This document shows, piece by piece, positions 28,626-39,100 of a DNA stretch of 64,000 nucleotides; the stretch's first letter is position 1, and the number at the start of each line of letters is the position of its first letter. Source of the DNA: Aquificota bacterium (GTDB taxonomy: Bacteria; Aquificota; Aquificia; Aquificales; Hydrogenothermaceae); NCBI GenBank assembly GCA_013153635.1, contig JAADDZ010000010.1:1-64000 (forward strand). The letters are read 5' to 3'. The notes under the pieces are model-generated. The model saw only the letters and a list, made by a program, of their open reading frames with translations, ran no database searches and had not been told where the DNA came from. A program made the position numbers and the translations under genes.

Positions 28626-30429
28626 CAATATCTGAAAGTATATATCTAAAACTGTGATTTTTATAGGTTTCCATCTTTTCTTTCTGAAATGGAACATCTT
28701 CAAAAAAACCGTCTAGTTCTTCCAAAAGAAGAGTTTTTAAAAATTCGTAACTTTGAGATTTATTGAAAAATGATGGTATATCAACTATGTATGGATTTAT
28801 GAGTTTATATAAATCTGGATTTTTAAAATCCAAAAACGAATCTGTAGAATATGTACTAAAGACAAAACCTTCAAACTCTCTCCAAATCTTTGTAAAATCT
28901 CGATACAAGGAAGATGGAAGAAGGTCTACATCTTTGAAAATAACTATATCAAACCCTTCAAATAGATTTGCATCTAATCCTTCATTATCGATATTTTTAC
29001 ACGGTACAATACAAAAACTTTTATTTTTAAAATCTAAATCCTGTGCATTTAAAAACATATCTATCAAAAAAGAGACAAACCACCTATCTTCATGCCTAAA
29101 TGATACTCTCTTTGTACTGTTTACTAGCTGTAGTTTTTCTAATAGATAGGAAAAGTATATATTTTTAGGAAACCTGTCTTTTAGAGAACTCTTATAACTT
29201 GGAATAGAAGCAGTTTTTATACTTCTTCTAAGACCCATGTTAGACAAAGCATTATTCCCAGCACTAACGATAGAATTTATGTATTCTAAAGCTTTTCCAA
29301 TCTCCATACCAAATCTAGATAACCTATTTAAACTTATGTACATATACCTTCTATCCCTTTGAATAACCCCAATAGTAGATATAAAGGTGAGATATGCTAC
29401 ATAAGCAAACCTAAGTTTCCTCTGGGAAAGAGTAACCTTTAGGTTTCCCAAATCAAGGTACGGATTTAAGAATATATGAGCTAAGATGTATCCATCGTAC
29501 AGATACTTAAAAAACCCCAAATAATCTACAAAGTAACTCTTCCCTAGGTGTAGTAAATCTATACCCATCAGCTCTGTTTCTATAACCCTAGAAAAGCCAT
29601 GATAAATCCTCTTAGGATTCTTATAAAACCTCTTTATCTCTAGATTTTGATTGGTAAAATACGAGAGGATAGCCGTCTCTGTTGATAAAAGAGTTCTACC
29701 TTCATTTTTAATATCCTTAAAGGAAAATAAAGGAGCTGTTTCCTTGAAAAAAATCGTTTTAAAGATATTAAAAGCTTCAAAATACTCAAAAAAAGATAAA
29801 GAGTTCTCATCTAGAGATATTTTTCTGTTTACCACATCTCTAACTATCTTCTTTAGCTTATTAAATCCTAAACGGGCAATAGCAGTACATAAATCTTTTA
29901 TCTCTACTACCGCCTTTTCTTCCACACTGTTAGCCAAATCTAATATCTCTATCTCTAAGTCAGGTATCTGTCTTATGTAGGTAATCATCTTTTCAGAAGT
30001 GGTATTAGGGTCTTCTAACTCTGCTAAAAGATTGATAACCGCCCTAAGAGTATCGTTTTTAGAGCATGTATCAAAATCTATATTTTCTAGAACTTGTTGA
30101 GAGTCTCCCTGTGTCAAAAGGTAAACATTATTTTTGATAAAATCAAAATCTTCAAAACTATCTAAAAATTCAATAGAAAACTCATCTTTTCTATCTTGAA
30201 CAACTCTAGCATTTATCTTTTTGTTGTTTATGGTTATCTGAAAGAAATCTTTCTTTATCTCTGAAGAAGACTCTTTTTTTAATCTCGCTCCAGATTTTGA
30301 AATATCTATCAACTCCTTGTCTTTTACCAAATATCTATCGTATCTTCTACTGTTTAACCTAATTTGCTCTGTTTTATTAGAAACATCTTTCTTCTTTTTG
30401 TCTTTTTTTCCTATAGAAAAAAATCCCAT
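28600..30429 (-). CDS. PilZ and HDOD domain regulator with AAA-like C-terminal region
   Basis: A 609-residue cytoplasmic protein. Residues 20-110 look like a PilZ domain: R24-x3-R28 and DISKSG at 42-47 (DxSxxG) would bind c-di-GMP, although the spacing between the two motifs is shorter than usual. Residues about 125-320 fit an HDOD domain (MITYIRQIPDLEIEILDLANS, AIARLGFNKLKKIV). Residues about 480-590 contain IVIFKDVDLLPSSLYRDF and FVFSTYSTDSFLDFKNPDL, which resemble the Walker B and later parts of bacterial enhancer-binding AAA domains, but no P-loop is visible. It may couple c-di-GMP to motility, adhesion or virulence-type traits. A monocistronic gene flanked by the cytochrome-porin gene. 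Confidence 0.7.
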   Translation of the reverse strand: MGFFSIGKKDKKKKDVSNKTEQIRLNSRRYDRYLVKDKELIDISKSGARLKKESSSEIKKDFFQITINNKKINARVVQDRKDEFSIEFLDSFEDFDFIKNNVYLLTQGDSQQVLENIDFDTCSKNDTLRAVINLLAELEDPNTTSEKMITYIRQIPDLEIEILDLANSVEEKAVVEIKDLCTAIARLGFNKLKKIVRDVVNRKISLDENSLSFFEYFEAFNIFKTIFFKETAPLFSFKDIKNEGRTLLSTETAILSYFTNQNLEIKRFYKNPKRIYHGFSRVIETELMGIDLLHLGKSYFVDYLGFFKYLYDGYILAHIFLNPYLDLGNLKVTLSQRKLRFAYVAYLTFISTIGVIQRDRRYMYISLNRLSRFGMEIGKALEYINSIVSAGNNALSNMGLRRSIKTASIPSYKSSLKDRFPKNIYFSYLLEKLQLVNSTKRVSFRHEDRWFVSFLIDMFLNAQDLDFKNKSFCIVPCKNIDNEGLDANLFEGFDIVIFKDVDLLPSSLYRDFTKIWREFEGFVFSTYSTDSFLDFKNPDLYKLINPYIVDIPSFFNKSQSYEFLKTLLLEELDGFFEDVPFQKEKMETYKNHSFRYILSDIVKTSYLFP

Positions 30430-30512
30430 ATATATTCCTTTCCGTTATCGTTCTAATACATAGATTATCGGTTGGTTTTAAAAATTTGTGAAAATTTATG
30501 AGGGTGTTTTCT

Positions 30513-31688
30513 TTAGAAAGCTCCAAAGAACATAAGAACCATCTTATTATCAGGAAGAAGGTCATTGTAATATTTGGAATAGTCAAACTGAAGCTCTATA
30601 TTCCTAAAGGGTATATATTTGAATGATACGGTAACCGCATTGTCGTCTTCACCATTTTCATTTTTTGCATCTCTATAAGCAAACCCTACATTTATCACAT
30701 CTTTTATAACACCTATTTCTACCAACCCTACTAGCGCTCTTTTATCACTATCCCCCGGAGAAAATATAGAATGTTGGTCTCCTTTTGCGTGGGCATATGT
30801 TATAAAAACACCTATTGGGTATCTATCTAAATGTCCCATAGCTTGAAAATCAAAAGCAAAAGCTTCTGTTTTAATCTCTTCTTGGACATTATACTCTTCT
30901 ATAACTGATTTTCCTGACCAAATCTGTAAACCTGTGCCTATATCCCAGTGGGATATGTGGGGGGTTACTACAGCTCTAAAGTAATGGGAAAACTGTTTAA
31001 CCTTTACCTTCCCGTGTTTTGCTATCCATGGAGAGTAAACCACATGCCATAAATCGTTATATAAGTACACTCCTAACCCTTCTGCTGGGGTGTCTGTTCC
31101 TATATACTGCTGGGCTGAAGTTTCGTTTTTGAACTCTACTATCCTTATGTTCCTCACAGCTCCTGTGTTTAAAACTTCAAAAGAGAAAGCAGAACCAAAT
31201 TTGTCTGTGAGATACGGTACTACTCCTAAAACAAACTTTTCTTTTGGTTTGAATATAAATGGTACTTTCAAAGAGCTAAACAGGTTAACTTCATTGTTTT
31301 CTGTATTCCCAAAAGTAGCAAACTCAAAAAGAAAACCTCCATTTTTTGCTATTCTACCTGCAAGATACAAAGAACCTTCCTCTGGAAGTTGTAGTTCTCC
31401 AGTTTCTCCCTCTGCTTTAAAATACCTAAGCTTAAAAATCAAAGATGGGTTGAGATTCTGTACTATAGATAAAAGGTCTCCTTCTTCTATCAGCTTTTGG
31501 ACTTGGGTATTTACATACACAAAACCGTTTGCTTTAAATAATCTCCCAAACGGCGTTAGTGATGGGTGATTGTGATGAGAATGACATTTGTGGCAGGTAA
31601 AACCTGTCTGTCTTGAGAATGAAGGAATAGCAGTGCTTATCTCCATTAGGAGCAATATTATTAATAAAGCTATATTTATCTTCTTCAA
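30513..31688 (-). CDS. Exported monohaem cytochrome fused to an outer membrane barrel
   Basis: A 391-residue protein with a signal peptide (IALLIILLLMEISTA), then FSRQTGFTCHKCHSHHNHPSLTPFGRLFK, in which C32-x2-C35-H36 is a c-type haem site followed by the motif seen in cytochrome/porin-type outer membrane proteins of chemolithotrophs and Proteobacteria. The remaining 330 residues are alternating strands ending in Phe, as in 16-stranded barrels. It might carry electrons or bind a substrate at the outer membrane. Start is TTG 31688 with a GAGG ribosome site 8 bases away. The CAGAGG containing this site can pair with CCTCTG about 20 bases upstream. Confidence 0.75.
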   Translation of the reverse strand: MKKINIALLIILLLMEISTAIPSFSRQTGFTCHKCHSHHNHPSLTPFGRLFKANGFVYVNTQVQKLIEEGDLLSIVQNLNPSLIFKLRYFKAEGETGELQLPEEGSLYLAGRIAKNGGFLFEFATFGNTENNEVNLFSSLKVPFIFKPKEKFVLGVVPYLTDKFGSAFSFEVLNTGAVRNIRIVEFKNETSAQQYIGTDTPAEGLGVYLYNDLWHVVYSPWIAKHGKVKVKQFSHYFRAVVTPHISHWDIGTGLQIWSGKSVIEEYNVQEEIKTEAFAFDFQAMGHLDRYPIGVFITYAHAKGDQHSIFSPGDSDKRALVGLVEIGVIKDVINVGFAYRDAKNENGEDDNAVTVSFKYIPFRNIELQFDYSKYYNDLLPDNKMVLMFFGAF

Positions 31689-31786
31689 AGTTAAACCTCT
31701 GTTTTTTATTATTTAATATTCCAGAGGAAATTTTTTTTGTAAAGATTTGTTTTACATCAAAATTGTACAGATGTCGATGTATGGTA

Positions 31787-32686
31787 TTAATAATATTGGC
31801 TTGTGTTTAGTAACCTGTTTAAAAATTCATTTTCTACCGCTGAAAGTCTAATGTTTTTCTGGGTTATAAAAGAGAAGTCTCTCTTTATTGAAAAATCTTC
31901 GATGAATACTTTCTTTAGATTACCTTTCTTTAGGTCTTCTTCTACCACTATTTCTGATACAAAAGCTATTAAATCTGTTCTTTTGACGATATTAGATATA
32001 GCTTTGCTACTTCTTACTTCCATAACTATATCTAGTTCCTTTAAGATGTCGTATTTTTTCAGATAAGTTTCTATTATATTCCTTGTACCAGAGCCTACTT
32101 CCCTGAATATAAATTTGTAATTGACAAGGTCGTATATATCTATCTGTGAAGGTATAGGGTTATGTTTTGAAGCTATCAGTATTATTTCATCTTTGTAGAA
32201 ACTTTTGATAAATAGTTTGTTAGATGAGATTTCGTCCTCTATTAGACCTATGTTAAACGTCTTTGATAGAACCCCTTCTTCTACTTCTTTTGAATTACCA
32301 ATAAATACATTTATTTTTGTATCTTTAAACTCTTTCCAAAACTTTGCAAGAACAGAAGGCAGGAAGTATTCCCCTATCGTAGTACTAGCTCCAATAGTTA
32401 GATGCTGTTTTATATTGTCTTTTATAGATAAAAGCTCTTTTTCCATTAATATGTAATCTTCTAGTATCTTCTCTGCATATTTGTAAAGTACTTTCCCCTC
32501 TTGTGTTAGCTCTACTTCGTTCTTCTTTCTGTAAAAAAGGGTAACTCCAAGATAATTTTCTAACTTTTTTATCTGGAGGGTTACTGTTGGTTGGGCTAAA
32601 AATAGTAGCTCTGCGGCTTTAGAAAAGCTTTTCAGGTCTGCTACCGTTTTAAATATTTTTAACCTGTGATAATCAAGTACTTCCAT
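31787..32686 (-). CDS. LysR-family transcriptional regulator
   Basis: A 299-residue regulator: N-terminal winged helix (DYHRLKIFKTVADLKSFSKAAELLFLAQPTVTLQIKKLENYLGVTLFYRK) and a LysR substrate-binding domain (HLTIGASTTIGEYFLPSVLAKF, then VGSGTRNIIETYLKK). This resembles CysB/YeiE-like regulators that sense small anions or amino acids; the effector is not known. It begins two bases after the tlyA stop, so the two genes are co-transcribed. The downstream cytochrome/porin gene, same strand and 98 bases away, is a possible target or co-transcript. Confidence 0.93.
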   Translation of the reverse strand: MEVLDYHRLKIFKTVADLKSFSKAAELLFLAQPTVTLQIKKLENYLGVTLFYRKKNEVELTQEGKVLYKYAEKILEDYILMEKELLSIKDNIKQHLTIGASTTIGEYFLPSVLAKFWKEFKDTKINVFIGNSKEVEEGVLSKTFNIGLIEDEISSNKLFIKSFYKDEIILIASKHNPIPSQIDIYDLVNYKFIFREVGSGTRNIIETYLKKYDILKELDIVMEVRSSKAISNIVKRTDLIAFVSEIVVEEDLKKGNLKKVFIEDFSIKRDFSFITQKNIRLSAVENEFLNRLLNTSQYY

Positions 32687-32688
32687 TT

Positions 32689-33498
32689 TTAACCTCTTGT
32701 TTGTTTGTATTTTTGGTGTGCTTTTTCTACAGTGTTATATACTTTTTCCTCATTTACAGTTTTGTTTTCTTTTCCTTTCTTTATATATATCAAAAACTCT
32801 ATGTTACCTTCTGGTCCCCAAGTTTCTGAAAAATCTATATCTAAAACCGTATAACAGCTCTCTTCCAGACCCTCTATCACTTTTTTTATAGCTTCGATAT
32901 GAAGGTGTTTATCTTTTACTACTCCTCCTTTGACCTTCTTTTTTGACAGTTCAAACTGTGGTTTTATAAGCACTATACCGTAAGCTCCATCTTTGAGGAG
33001 GTTGCATATATTTGGCAGTATTTTTAGTACTGATATAAATGAAACATCACAAACCACAAAATCTACCTTTTCAGGTATCTCTTTTTCTGACAAATAACGA
33101 GCATTTGTTTTCTCTAAAGATACCACTTTTGGATTTAATTTTAATTTTTCGTGTAACTGATGTTTTCCTACATCTACCGCATACACTTTTTTGGCACCGT
33201 ACTGTAAAAGGCAGTCTGTAAAACCTCCTGTAGATGCTCCTATATCAAGACAGGTTTTACCATCTATTGCAGGCTGGAAAGCTTTTATACCCTTTTCTAG
33301 TTTAAAACCTCCTCTTGATACAAACTTTGGTTTTTCTTTAAGCTCTATATTTGAGTCTATGCTTACTTTAGTACCTGCTTTTGTTATTTTTTGGTTATCA
33401 ACATATACAGCACCACTCATAATGAGCCGCTGGGCTAACTCTCTACTTTCTACTAAACCTCTATCTACAAGTAATTTATCTATTCTTTCTTTTTTCAT
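32689..33498 (-). CDS. tlyA: TlyA-family rRNA 2'-O-methyltransferase
   Basis: Methylates 2'-OH of cytidines in 16S and 23S rRNA. An S4 domain (KERIDKLLVDRGLVESRELAQRLIMSGAVYVDNQ) is followed by a Rossmann methyltransferase: VSRGGFKLEKGIKAF with the catalytic Lys, CLDIGASTGGFTDCLLQYGAKKVYAVDVG as the SAM site, then VDFVVCDVSFIS and LIKPQFEL. Length 269 is typical. Upstream of lysR with a 2-base gap. Confidence 0.95.
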   Translation of the reverse strand: MKKERIDKLLVDRGLVESRELAQRLIMSGAVYVDNQKITKAGTKVSIDSNIELKEKPKFVSRGGFKLEKGIKAFQPAIDGKTCLDIGASTGGFTDCLLQYGAKKVYAVDVGKHQLHEKLKLNPKVVSLEKTNARYLSEKEIPEKVDFVVCDVSFISVLKILPNICNLLKDGAYGIVLIKPQFELSKKKVKGGVVKDKHLHIEAIKKVIEGLEESCYTVLDIDFSETWGPEGNIEFLIYIKKGKENKTVNEEKVYNTVEKAHQKYKQTRG

Positions 33499-33568
33499 AC
33501 TGATTGATTATTCTAATAGTATTAGAAGATTTTTGCCATTTGTTCCTAATTTATATAAAATTAAAACT

Positions 33569-33871
33569 ATGAAAAGGTTAAATATAAAAATCCTACTGCT
33601 TATAGGTATAGTTTTCTCAACATTTCACGATTACGTTTTTTATAATATAGACCCATGTATGAGTGAGCTTTCTTTTGTTATAGAGTTTGAGAAAGGAAAC
33701 AGTAATGACCCTCTATGTGATATACATCATGAGCTTCATACACCTGTGACTACTGGATTTGATACTGTGTCTGTGGTAGAACTCGAAGATAGATTTGACC
33801 TTTTTTATATAAAGCCAATGAATCTTCCTCAACCAAAAGAAATCTTCAAACCCCCTAGACAGTTAGTCTAA
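33569..33871 (+). CDS. Small exported protein at the head of the metal-efflux operon
   Basis: A 100-residue protein of unknown family. Residues 1-18 form a signal peptide or anchor (LNIKILLLIGIVFSTF), followed by a polar part with potential metal ligands: Cys at about 30 and 49, and His in DIHHELHTPV. It begins at ATG 33569; the frame is open further upstream, but that part is antisense to tlyA. It lies 51 bases before the TolC-family gene and so heads the efflux operon. It may be a periplasmic metal-binding accessory protein; this rests on position and residues only. Confidence 0.6.
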   Translation: MKRLNIKILLLIGIVFSTFHDYVFYNIDPCMSELSFVIEFEKGNSNDPLCDIHHELHTPVTTGFDTVSVVELEDRFDLFYIKPMNLPQPKEIFKPPRQLV

Positions 33872-33922
33872 AGTTTTCACAGGTGTAGTCTGTCTTTTTT
33901 CAACCAAAAAGGAGGTTTTAAC

Positions 33923-35104
33923 ATGTATAAGATATTGTTTGCAGTACTCTTCAGCGTCATATGTGTAAAAGCACAAACCTTAGACCAGATACTAAAGATA
34001 GCAGAGGAAAACAGCCCATATCTAAAGGCAAATCTCTTTAAGATAAAAGCAACAGAAGGTCAGCTCTTTCAAGCTAAAGCTGTACCAAACCCCCAGATGA
34101 ATATAGAGTTTGGGAGAATCATATCCCAAACAGAAAGCGGATTGAATTTAACAGGATTTTCTATCCAGCAGCAGCTTCGTCTGTGGGGAGAAAAGAAATT
34201 CGCCATAAATTCAGCGAATCTTAAAAAGAAAGCCCAAGAATTTTATTACGATTTTCAAAAAAATATTCTATATGGACAGATATACACCAATTTTTATAAT
34301 GCTTTGTACTATAAGCAGTTGATAAATTTAAAAAACCAAGAATACAATTTATACAAAGAGATTTTAGCTTTTATCAAGAAGAGTTACAAGCTTGGAGAAA
34401 GTACCCAACTAGATTTGTTAAGGGCGCAAAGGGAACTAGATTTTGTCAAACTCCAGCTAGACAACCTAAACACAAAATATAAAACATACCTAAACACCTT
34501 GTCTGCTCTAGCAGGAGAAAATATATCAGACATAGAAGGTGATTTTTTTCAAATAAGTCCCTTATATGAAATAAATCTGGCAAACCACCCTCTTTTAAAA
34601 TATTATGACCTAATATCCCAGTCTATCGATGAAGAGATAAAAAGATACAAAGCTTTAGCAAAACCAAAAATTTCTATAGGTTTTGTCGCCAGTGAAGACG
34701 AAGTGGACTTGGGGAAATATGACTTTGGACTGTCAATAAATTCTACAATCCCTGTCTTCTATAAAAACAAAGGTCAGATAATATCTGCAATCTACAGAAA
34801 AAAGACAAACATACAGCAAAAACAACAGCAAATCCTAAAATTAAAAGCAGACCTAAAAACTATAGAACAACAATACCAAGTCATAAAAAAACAGCTTAAA
34901 ACTCTACAAGAACAGACCTTACCAAAAGTACAAGAGACTTTAAAACTAGGTGAAAAAAGTTTCAAAAATAATGTTATCTCGTTCTTTGAGTACTCTTCTA
35001 TCAATAAACAGTACTTTGATACCGTTGCGTTTAAACTTCAGCTTTTGAACCAACTACATCTACTAAAAGGAGACTACATAAAAATAGGAGGTTTTAATCA
35101 ATGA
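33923..35104 (+). CDS. TolC-family outer membrane channel of a heavy-metal RND pump
   Basis: A 393-residue outer membrane efflux protein (CusC/CzcC type). Signal peptide (YKILFAVLFSVICVKAQ), then the two alpha-helical repeats with TLDQILKIAEENSPYLKAN at the start of the first and FQAKAVPNPQMNIEFG following, and ESTQLDLLRAQRELDFVKLQLDN in the first long hairpin. It lacks a lipobox. GGAGG is 7 bases upstream. The stop overlaps the adaptor start by 4 bases. Together with the next two genes it forms a complete tripartite pump spanning the envelope. Confidence 0.92.
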   Translation: MYKILFAVLFSVICVKAQTLDQILKIAEENSPYLKANLFKIKATEGQLFQAKAVPNPQMNIEFGRIISQTESGLNLTGFSIQQQLRLWGEKKFAINSANLKKKAQEFYYDFQKNILYGQIYTNFYNALYYKQLINLKNQEYNLYKEILAFIKKSYKLGESTQLDLLRAQRELDFVKLQLDNLNTKYKTYLNTLSALAGENISDIEGDFFQISPLYEINLANHPLLKYYDLISQSIDEEIKRYKALAKPKISIGFVASEDEVDLGKYDFGLSINSTIPVFYKNKGQIISAIYRKKTNIQQKQQQILKLKADLKTIEQQYQVIKKQLKTLQEQTLPKVQETLKLGEKSFKNNVISFFEYSSINKQYFDTVAFKLQLLNQLHLLKGDYIKIGGFNQ

Positions 35105-36171
35105 AGACTTTAATAACGTTTATAACTATATTCCTCTTTATAAACAGTTTTGCTGAAGAAGAAAATATCGTTTCAAAGACAAACTACATTCCCCCCGAAG
35201 TCCAAAAACAGTTAGGAATAAAAACAGAAAAAGTTATAAAAAAATCTATAAAGATAACAAAAAAATACCCAGCAGTGGTCAAAGATGATTTAACCCTCTC
35301 ACAAGCAGTATACTCACCAGTAAACGGGATAATAAAAAAACTCTTTGTAAAAGAAGGAGACAAGGTGAGAAAAAATCAAAAGCTAGCTTACATCTACTCT
35401 CCAGAGATAGCTATGATATTAACCCAGATAAAACAAGCCCAAGTACAAGTTAAGACCTCAAAAGAACTATTTCAAAGAGAAAAACAGCTTTATGAAGAAA
35501 AAATAACCACCTACACTAGATTTTTTCAAGCAAAAATAAACTATGAAAATGCTCTAGCAAGGCTAAAAGCGTTAGAAGAAAGCCTAAATATTTACGGAGA
35601 ACTAGAAAATAACTTTTTAGTACTAAAAAGCCAGATAGAAGGATACATCGCAAAACAAAATGTTATACTCGGAGACAGTGTGAATATAGAAAAATTGATG
35701 TTCAAGATACATTCTCATGAAATCCTGTGGGCTGTAGCCTATGTACCAGTAGTAGAAATCAAAAACATAAAAACCAAAACAAAAGCAGAAGTAATCTCAC
35801 CCTTAGGAAAAACAAAAGGGATTATAGATTTTATAAGCCACAAAGTAGACCCAAAAACAAAGAGAGTCGAAGTAAGGATAATAGCAGACAACAAAAATGA
35901 AGTTTTAAAACCAGAGATGTTCGTAGATGTAAAAATACCTTTTAAACATATATACGGCATAATAATCCCTGCAAGTGCAGTAGTACTCCAAGGAGACAAA
36001 TATTTCGTCTTTGTAAAAGAACAAGACAAATTCTACCCAAGAGAGATAGAAGTACAGCAGAGAATAGACGGATTTTATCTAGTAAAGTCAGGCTTAAAAG
36101 AAGGAGAAATCATAGTAACAGACGGTACTATACACCTAAAAGCTAGATTCTTCGCAGAAGCAGAAGAATAA
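35101..36171 (+). CDS. RND periplasmic adaptor (CusB/CzcB-like)
   Basis: A 356-residue membrane fusion protein. Signal peptide (TLITFITIFLFINSFAEE), then the barrel-sandwich lipoyl half YSPVNGIIKKLFVKEGDKVRKNQKLAYIYSPE, an alpha-hairpin (residues 105-170), the second lipoyl half (LKSQIEGYIAKQNVILGDSVN) and the beta-barrel/membrane-proximal part VDVKIPFKHIYGIIIPASAVV. Metal-type adaptors share this NxPxE-like opening (NYIPPEVQKQLGIKTEKV). There is no Met-rich N-terminal region as in CusB, so copper is not specifically indicated. Starts 4 bases inside the channel gene. Confidence 0.93.
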   Translation: MKTLITFITIFLFINSFAEEENIVSKTNYIPPEVQKQLGIKTEKVIKKSIKITKKYPAVVKDDLTLSQAVYSPVNGIIKKLFVKEGDKVRKNQKLAYIYSPEIAMILTQIKQAQVQVKTSKELFQREKQLYEEKITTYTRFFQAKINYENALARLKALEESLNIYGELENNFLVLKSQIEGYIAKQNVILGDSVNIEKLMFKIHSHEILWAVAYVPVVEIKNIKTKTKAEVISPLGKTKGIIDFISHKVDPKTKRVEVRIIADNKNEVLKPEMFVDVKIPFKHIYGIIIPASAVVLQGDKYFVFVKEQDKFYPREIEVQQRIDGFYLVKSGLKEGEIIVTDGTIHLKARFFAEAEE

Positions 36172-36184
36172 AAAGGAGGCAAAT

Positions 36185-39100
36185 ATGGTATCAATAATAT
36201 TGAAATATAGATTGTTAGTACTGTTTGTGCTTATTGGCTTAATCGCATATGGTTATTATTCATTTAAAACAATACCAGTAGACACCTTTCCAGACCCAAC
36301 ACCTCTACAGGTAAACATATACACAGAAGCTCCCGGCTATTCTGCTGAAGAAGTAGAAGCCCTAATAACAAAAAGAATAGAAACAGTTATGTCAGGTATA
36401 AAAGATGTAGAAAAGGTAAGAAGTGAAAGTATACCCGGGCTATCCTATGTATCTTTGTTCTTCAAAGACGGTACAGACATATACTTTGATAGAAGACTAG
36501 TAATGGAAAAACTCCCAGAGGCTCAAAGCCAACTCCCAGAAGGGATAGTACCCATAATGGGACCTAACACTTCAGGACTTGGAAACGTTCTACTGTATGC
36601 AGTAATCGATGAGACAGGGAAATACACCCTCACAGACCTAAAGGCTATAGAAGAATGGACTATAAAGCCTCTTATAAAATCTATCCAAGGTGTAGAAGAC
36701 ATCTCCCAATGGGGTCCAGACAAAGCATTTTTGGTAAAACCAGATATAGAAACCCTCCTAAAATACCAGCTAACCTTAGAAGATATATTTACAGCTATAG
36801 ATAAAAATGGAGGGCTTGCAGGGGGAGGTTATACAAAAACACCAGAAGGAGACCTTGTTATAAGAGCTGTAGGAAGCATAACAAATATAGACCAAATCGA
36901 AAATATACCAGTAAAAGTAGATAATGGTCAGATAATCAAAATAAAAGACACAGCAAAAGTGGAAGAAGGAGAAGTTCCCCAAAGAAGAGGAGCATTCACA
37001 TTAAACGGAAGAGAAGTTCAAGGAAATATAGTTCTAAAAAGAATAGGTACCAATACCCAAGAACTCGTAAAAAAACTAAAACAAGAAATAGAAAGGATAA
37101 ACAAAGAGATACTGCCAGAAGGAGTAAAAATAAAGATACTGTACGACCAATCGTACCTAACACAAAAAGCATTATCCACAATAGAAAGAGCATTACTAGA
37201 AGGAATAATACTCGTCTCTATCGCAATGGTAATATTTCTAGGCAATGTGAGAGCCGCTTTACTAGTTATACTCTCAATACCTTTTACCCTATTAATCTCA
37301 TTTATACTAATGAAACATTACGGTCTTACAGCAAACCTTATGTCCCTAGGAGGATTAGCTATAGGTCTAGGACTCTTCGCAGATGCGACTGTAGTAGTAA
37401 TAGAAAACATATTCAGACATCTAAGTCACTGTTCATCAGCTAACGAAAAATTAACAAAACTAGAAATCATAAAACTTTCAGTACAAGAGATAACAAAACC
37501 AGTAGTATTCGCCATACTAATAATAATGGTAGTCTTCCTTCCTATCTTTAGCTTTGAATCAGTAGAAGGAAAATATTTTAAACCATTAGCCCTTACTATT
37601 ATCTTTGCACTTGGTTCATCTTTATTCGTTGCCTTAATTACTATGCCAGTTCTAGCGTACTTTATACTTAAGCCGGGAAAAGAAACAAACATAGTAATGG
37701 CAACGATAGAAAAAATCTATCTACTCCTTCTAAAAGGGGCTATGAAAATAGGCATAGTCCTATTTGTTCTAACAGCTGTTCTCTTTGGAGTGAGCCTATA
37801 CCTATTAACAAAAGTAGGTACCGAGTTCACACCTGAACTAGATGAGGGAGCTGTACTATTAGAGACATATCTAGACCCAAACATATCTTTGGCAGAATCA
37901 AAAAGAGTAGCAAACTTCATAGAACAGCAAGCAAAAAGCTTTGATATTGTTACAAATGCCTTTACCAACATAGGAAGAGCAGAAAAAGGAGAGATACAAG
38001 ATGTTAACTACATGGAAACATGGATACTCCTAAAACCATACAAGGAATGGAAAAAACTAAAAACAAGAGAACAGTTTGAAGATGCTCTTAGAGAAAAACT
38101 CAAAGACTTACCAGTAGCAGGACTGATATTTACCCAGCCAATAGCTATGAGAATAGAAGAACTCTTATCTGGAGTTAAGGCAACTGTGGCGGTAAAGATA
38201 TTTGGAGAAGACCTAAAAAAAATAAACGAGATAGCATACAAAGTAGAAGAGGTTGCAAAAAATACAAAAGGAGCGATAGATGTAGAAACAGAAGCACAAA
38301 CAGGAAAACTCCAACTCCAGATAATCCCAAAATATCAAACCTTGTACAAATATGGATTCAACACAGAACAGATACTATCTTTAGTAGGAAACTACATGGC
38401 AGGAACAAAAGCTAACGAACTAAGAAAAGGACTGATAAGCTTCCCAATTATGATAAAAGTCCCATACACCTACTTAAACGATATAGACAAAATAAGAAAA
38501 ATCCCTATCTACAAAACCACAGATGGAACTTTACTAAGACTACAAGACATAGCCCAGATAAAAATCGTTCCCGGGTTCTTTAAAATTCGCCACGAGAATG
38601 GACTTAGATACGCTCTTGTCCAGCTTAACATAGCAGGTAGAGACCTAGGAGGTTTTATAAAAGAGCTAAGGCAGAATATAAACACAAAAATAAAACTCCC
38701 AGAAGGATATTTTATCCAGTTCGCAGGACAGTTTGAAAATCAACAAAGAGCGATGAAAAAACTATCTATTATAGTACCTATAGCAATATTACTCATATTC
38801 TTACTTCTCTATATAAACTACTCCTCAATAAGAGACGCCCTTATCATAATGTTAAATGTCCCATTTGCTACAATAGGAGGGATATTAGCTCTGTATTTCT
38901 CTGGTTTTCATCTTTCTGTTCCAGCGGCGATAGGTTTTATAGCGGTGTTTGGTATAGCTACCTTAAATGGAGTAGTTCTCGTCTCTTACATACGACAGAT
39001 GCTAGACAAAAAACTCACTATAGATGAAGCGATACAAAGAGCAACCAAACTTAGATTACGACCTATCTTAATCACTGCTACCGCCGCTTCATTAGGTCTA

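Noticed and set aside
33191-33568. Upstream extension of the small efflux-operon protein
   Set aside because: This part is antisense to tlyA and ATG 33569 starts directly at the signal peptide.
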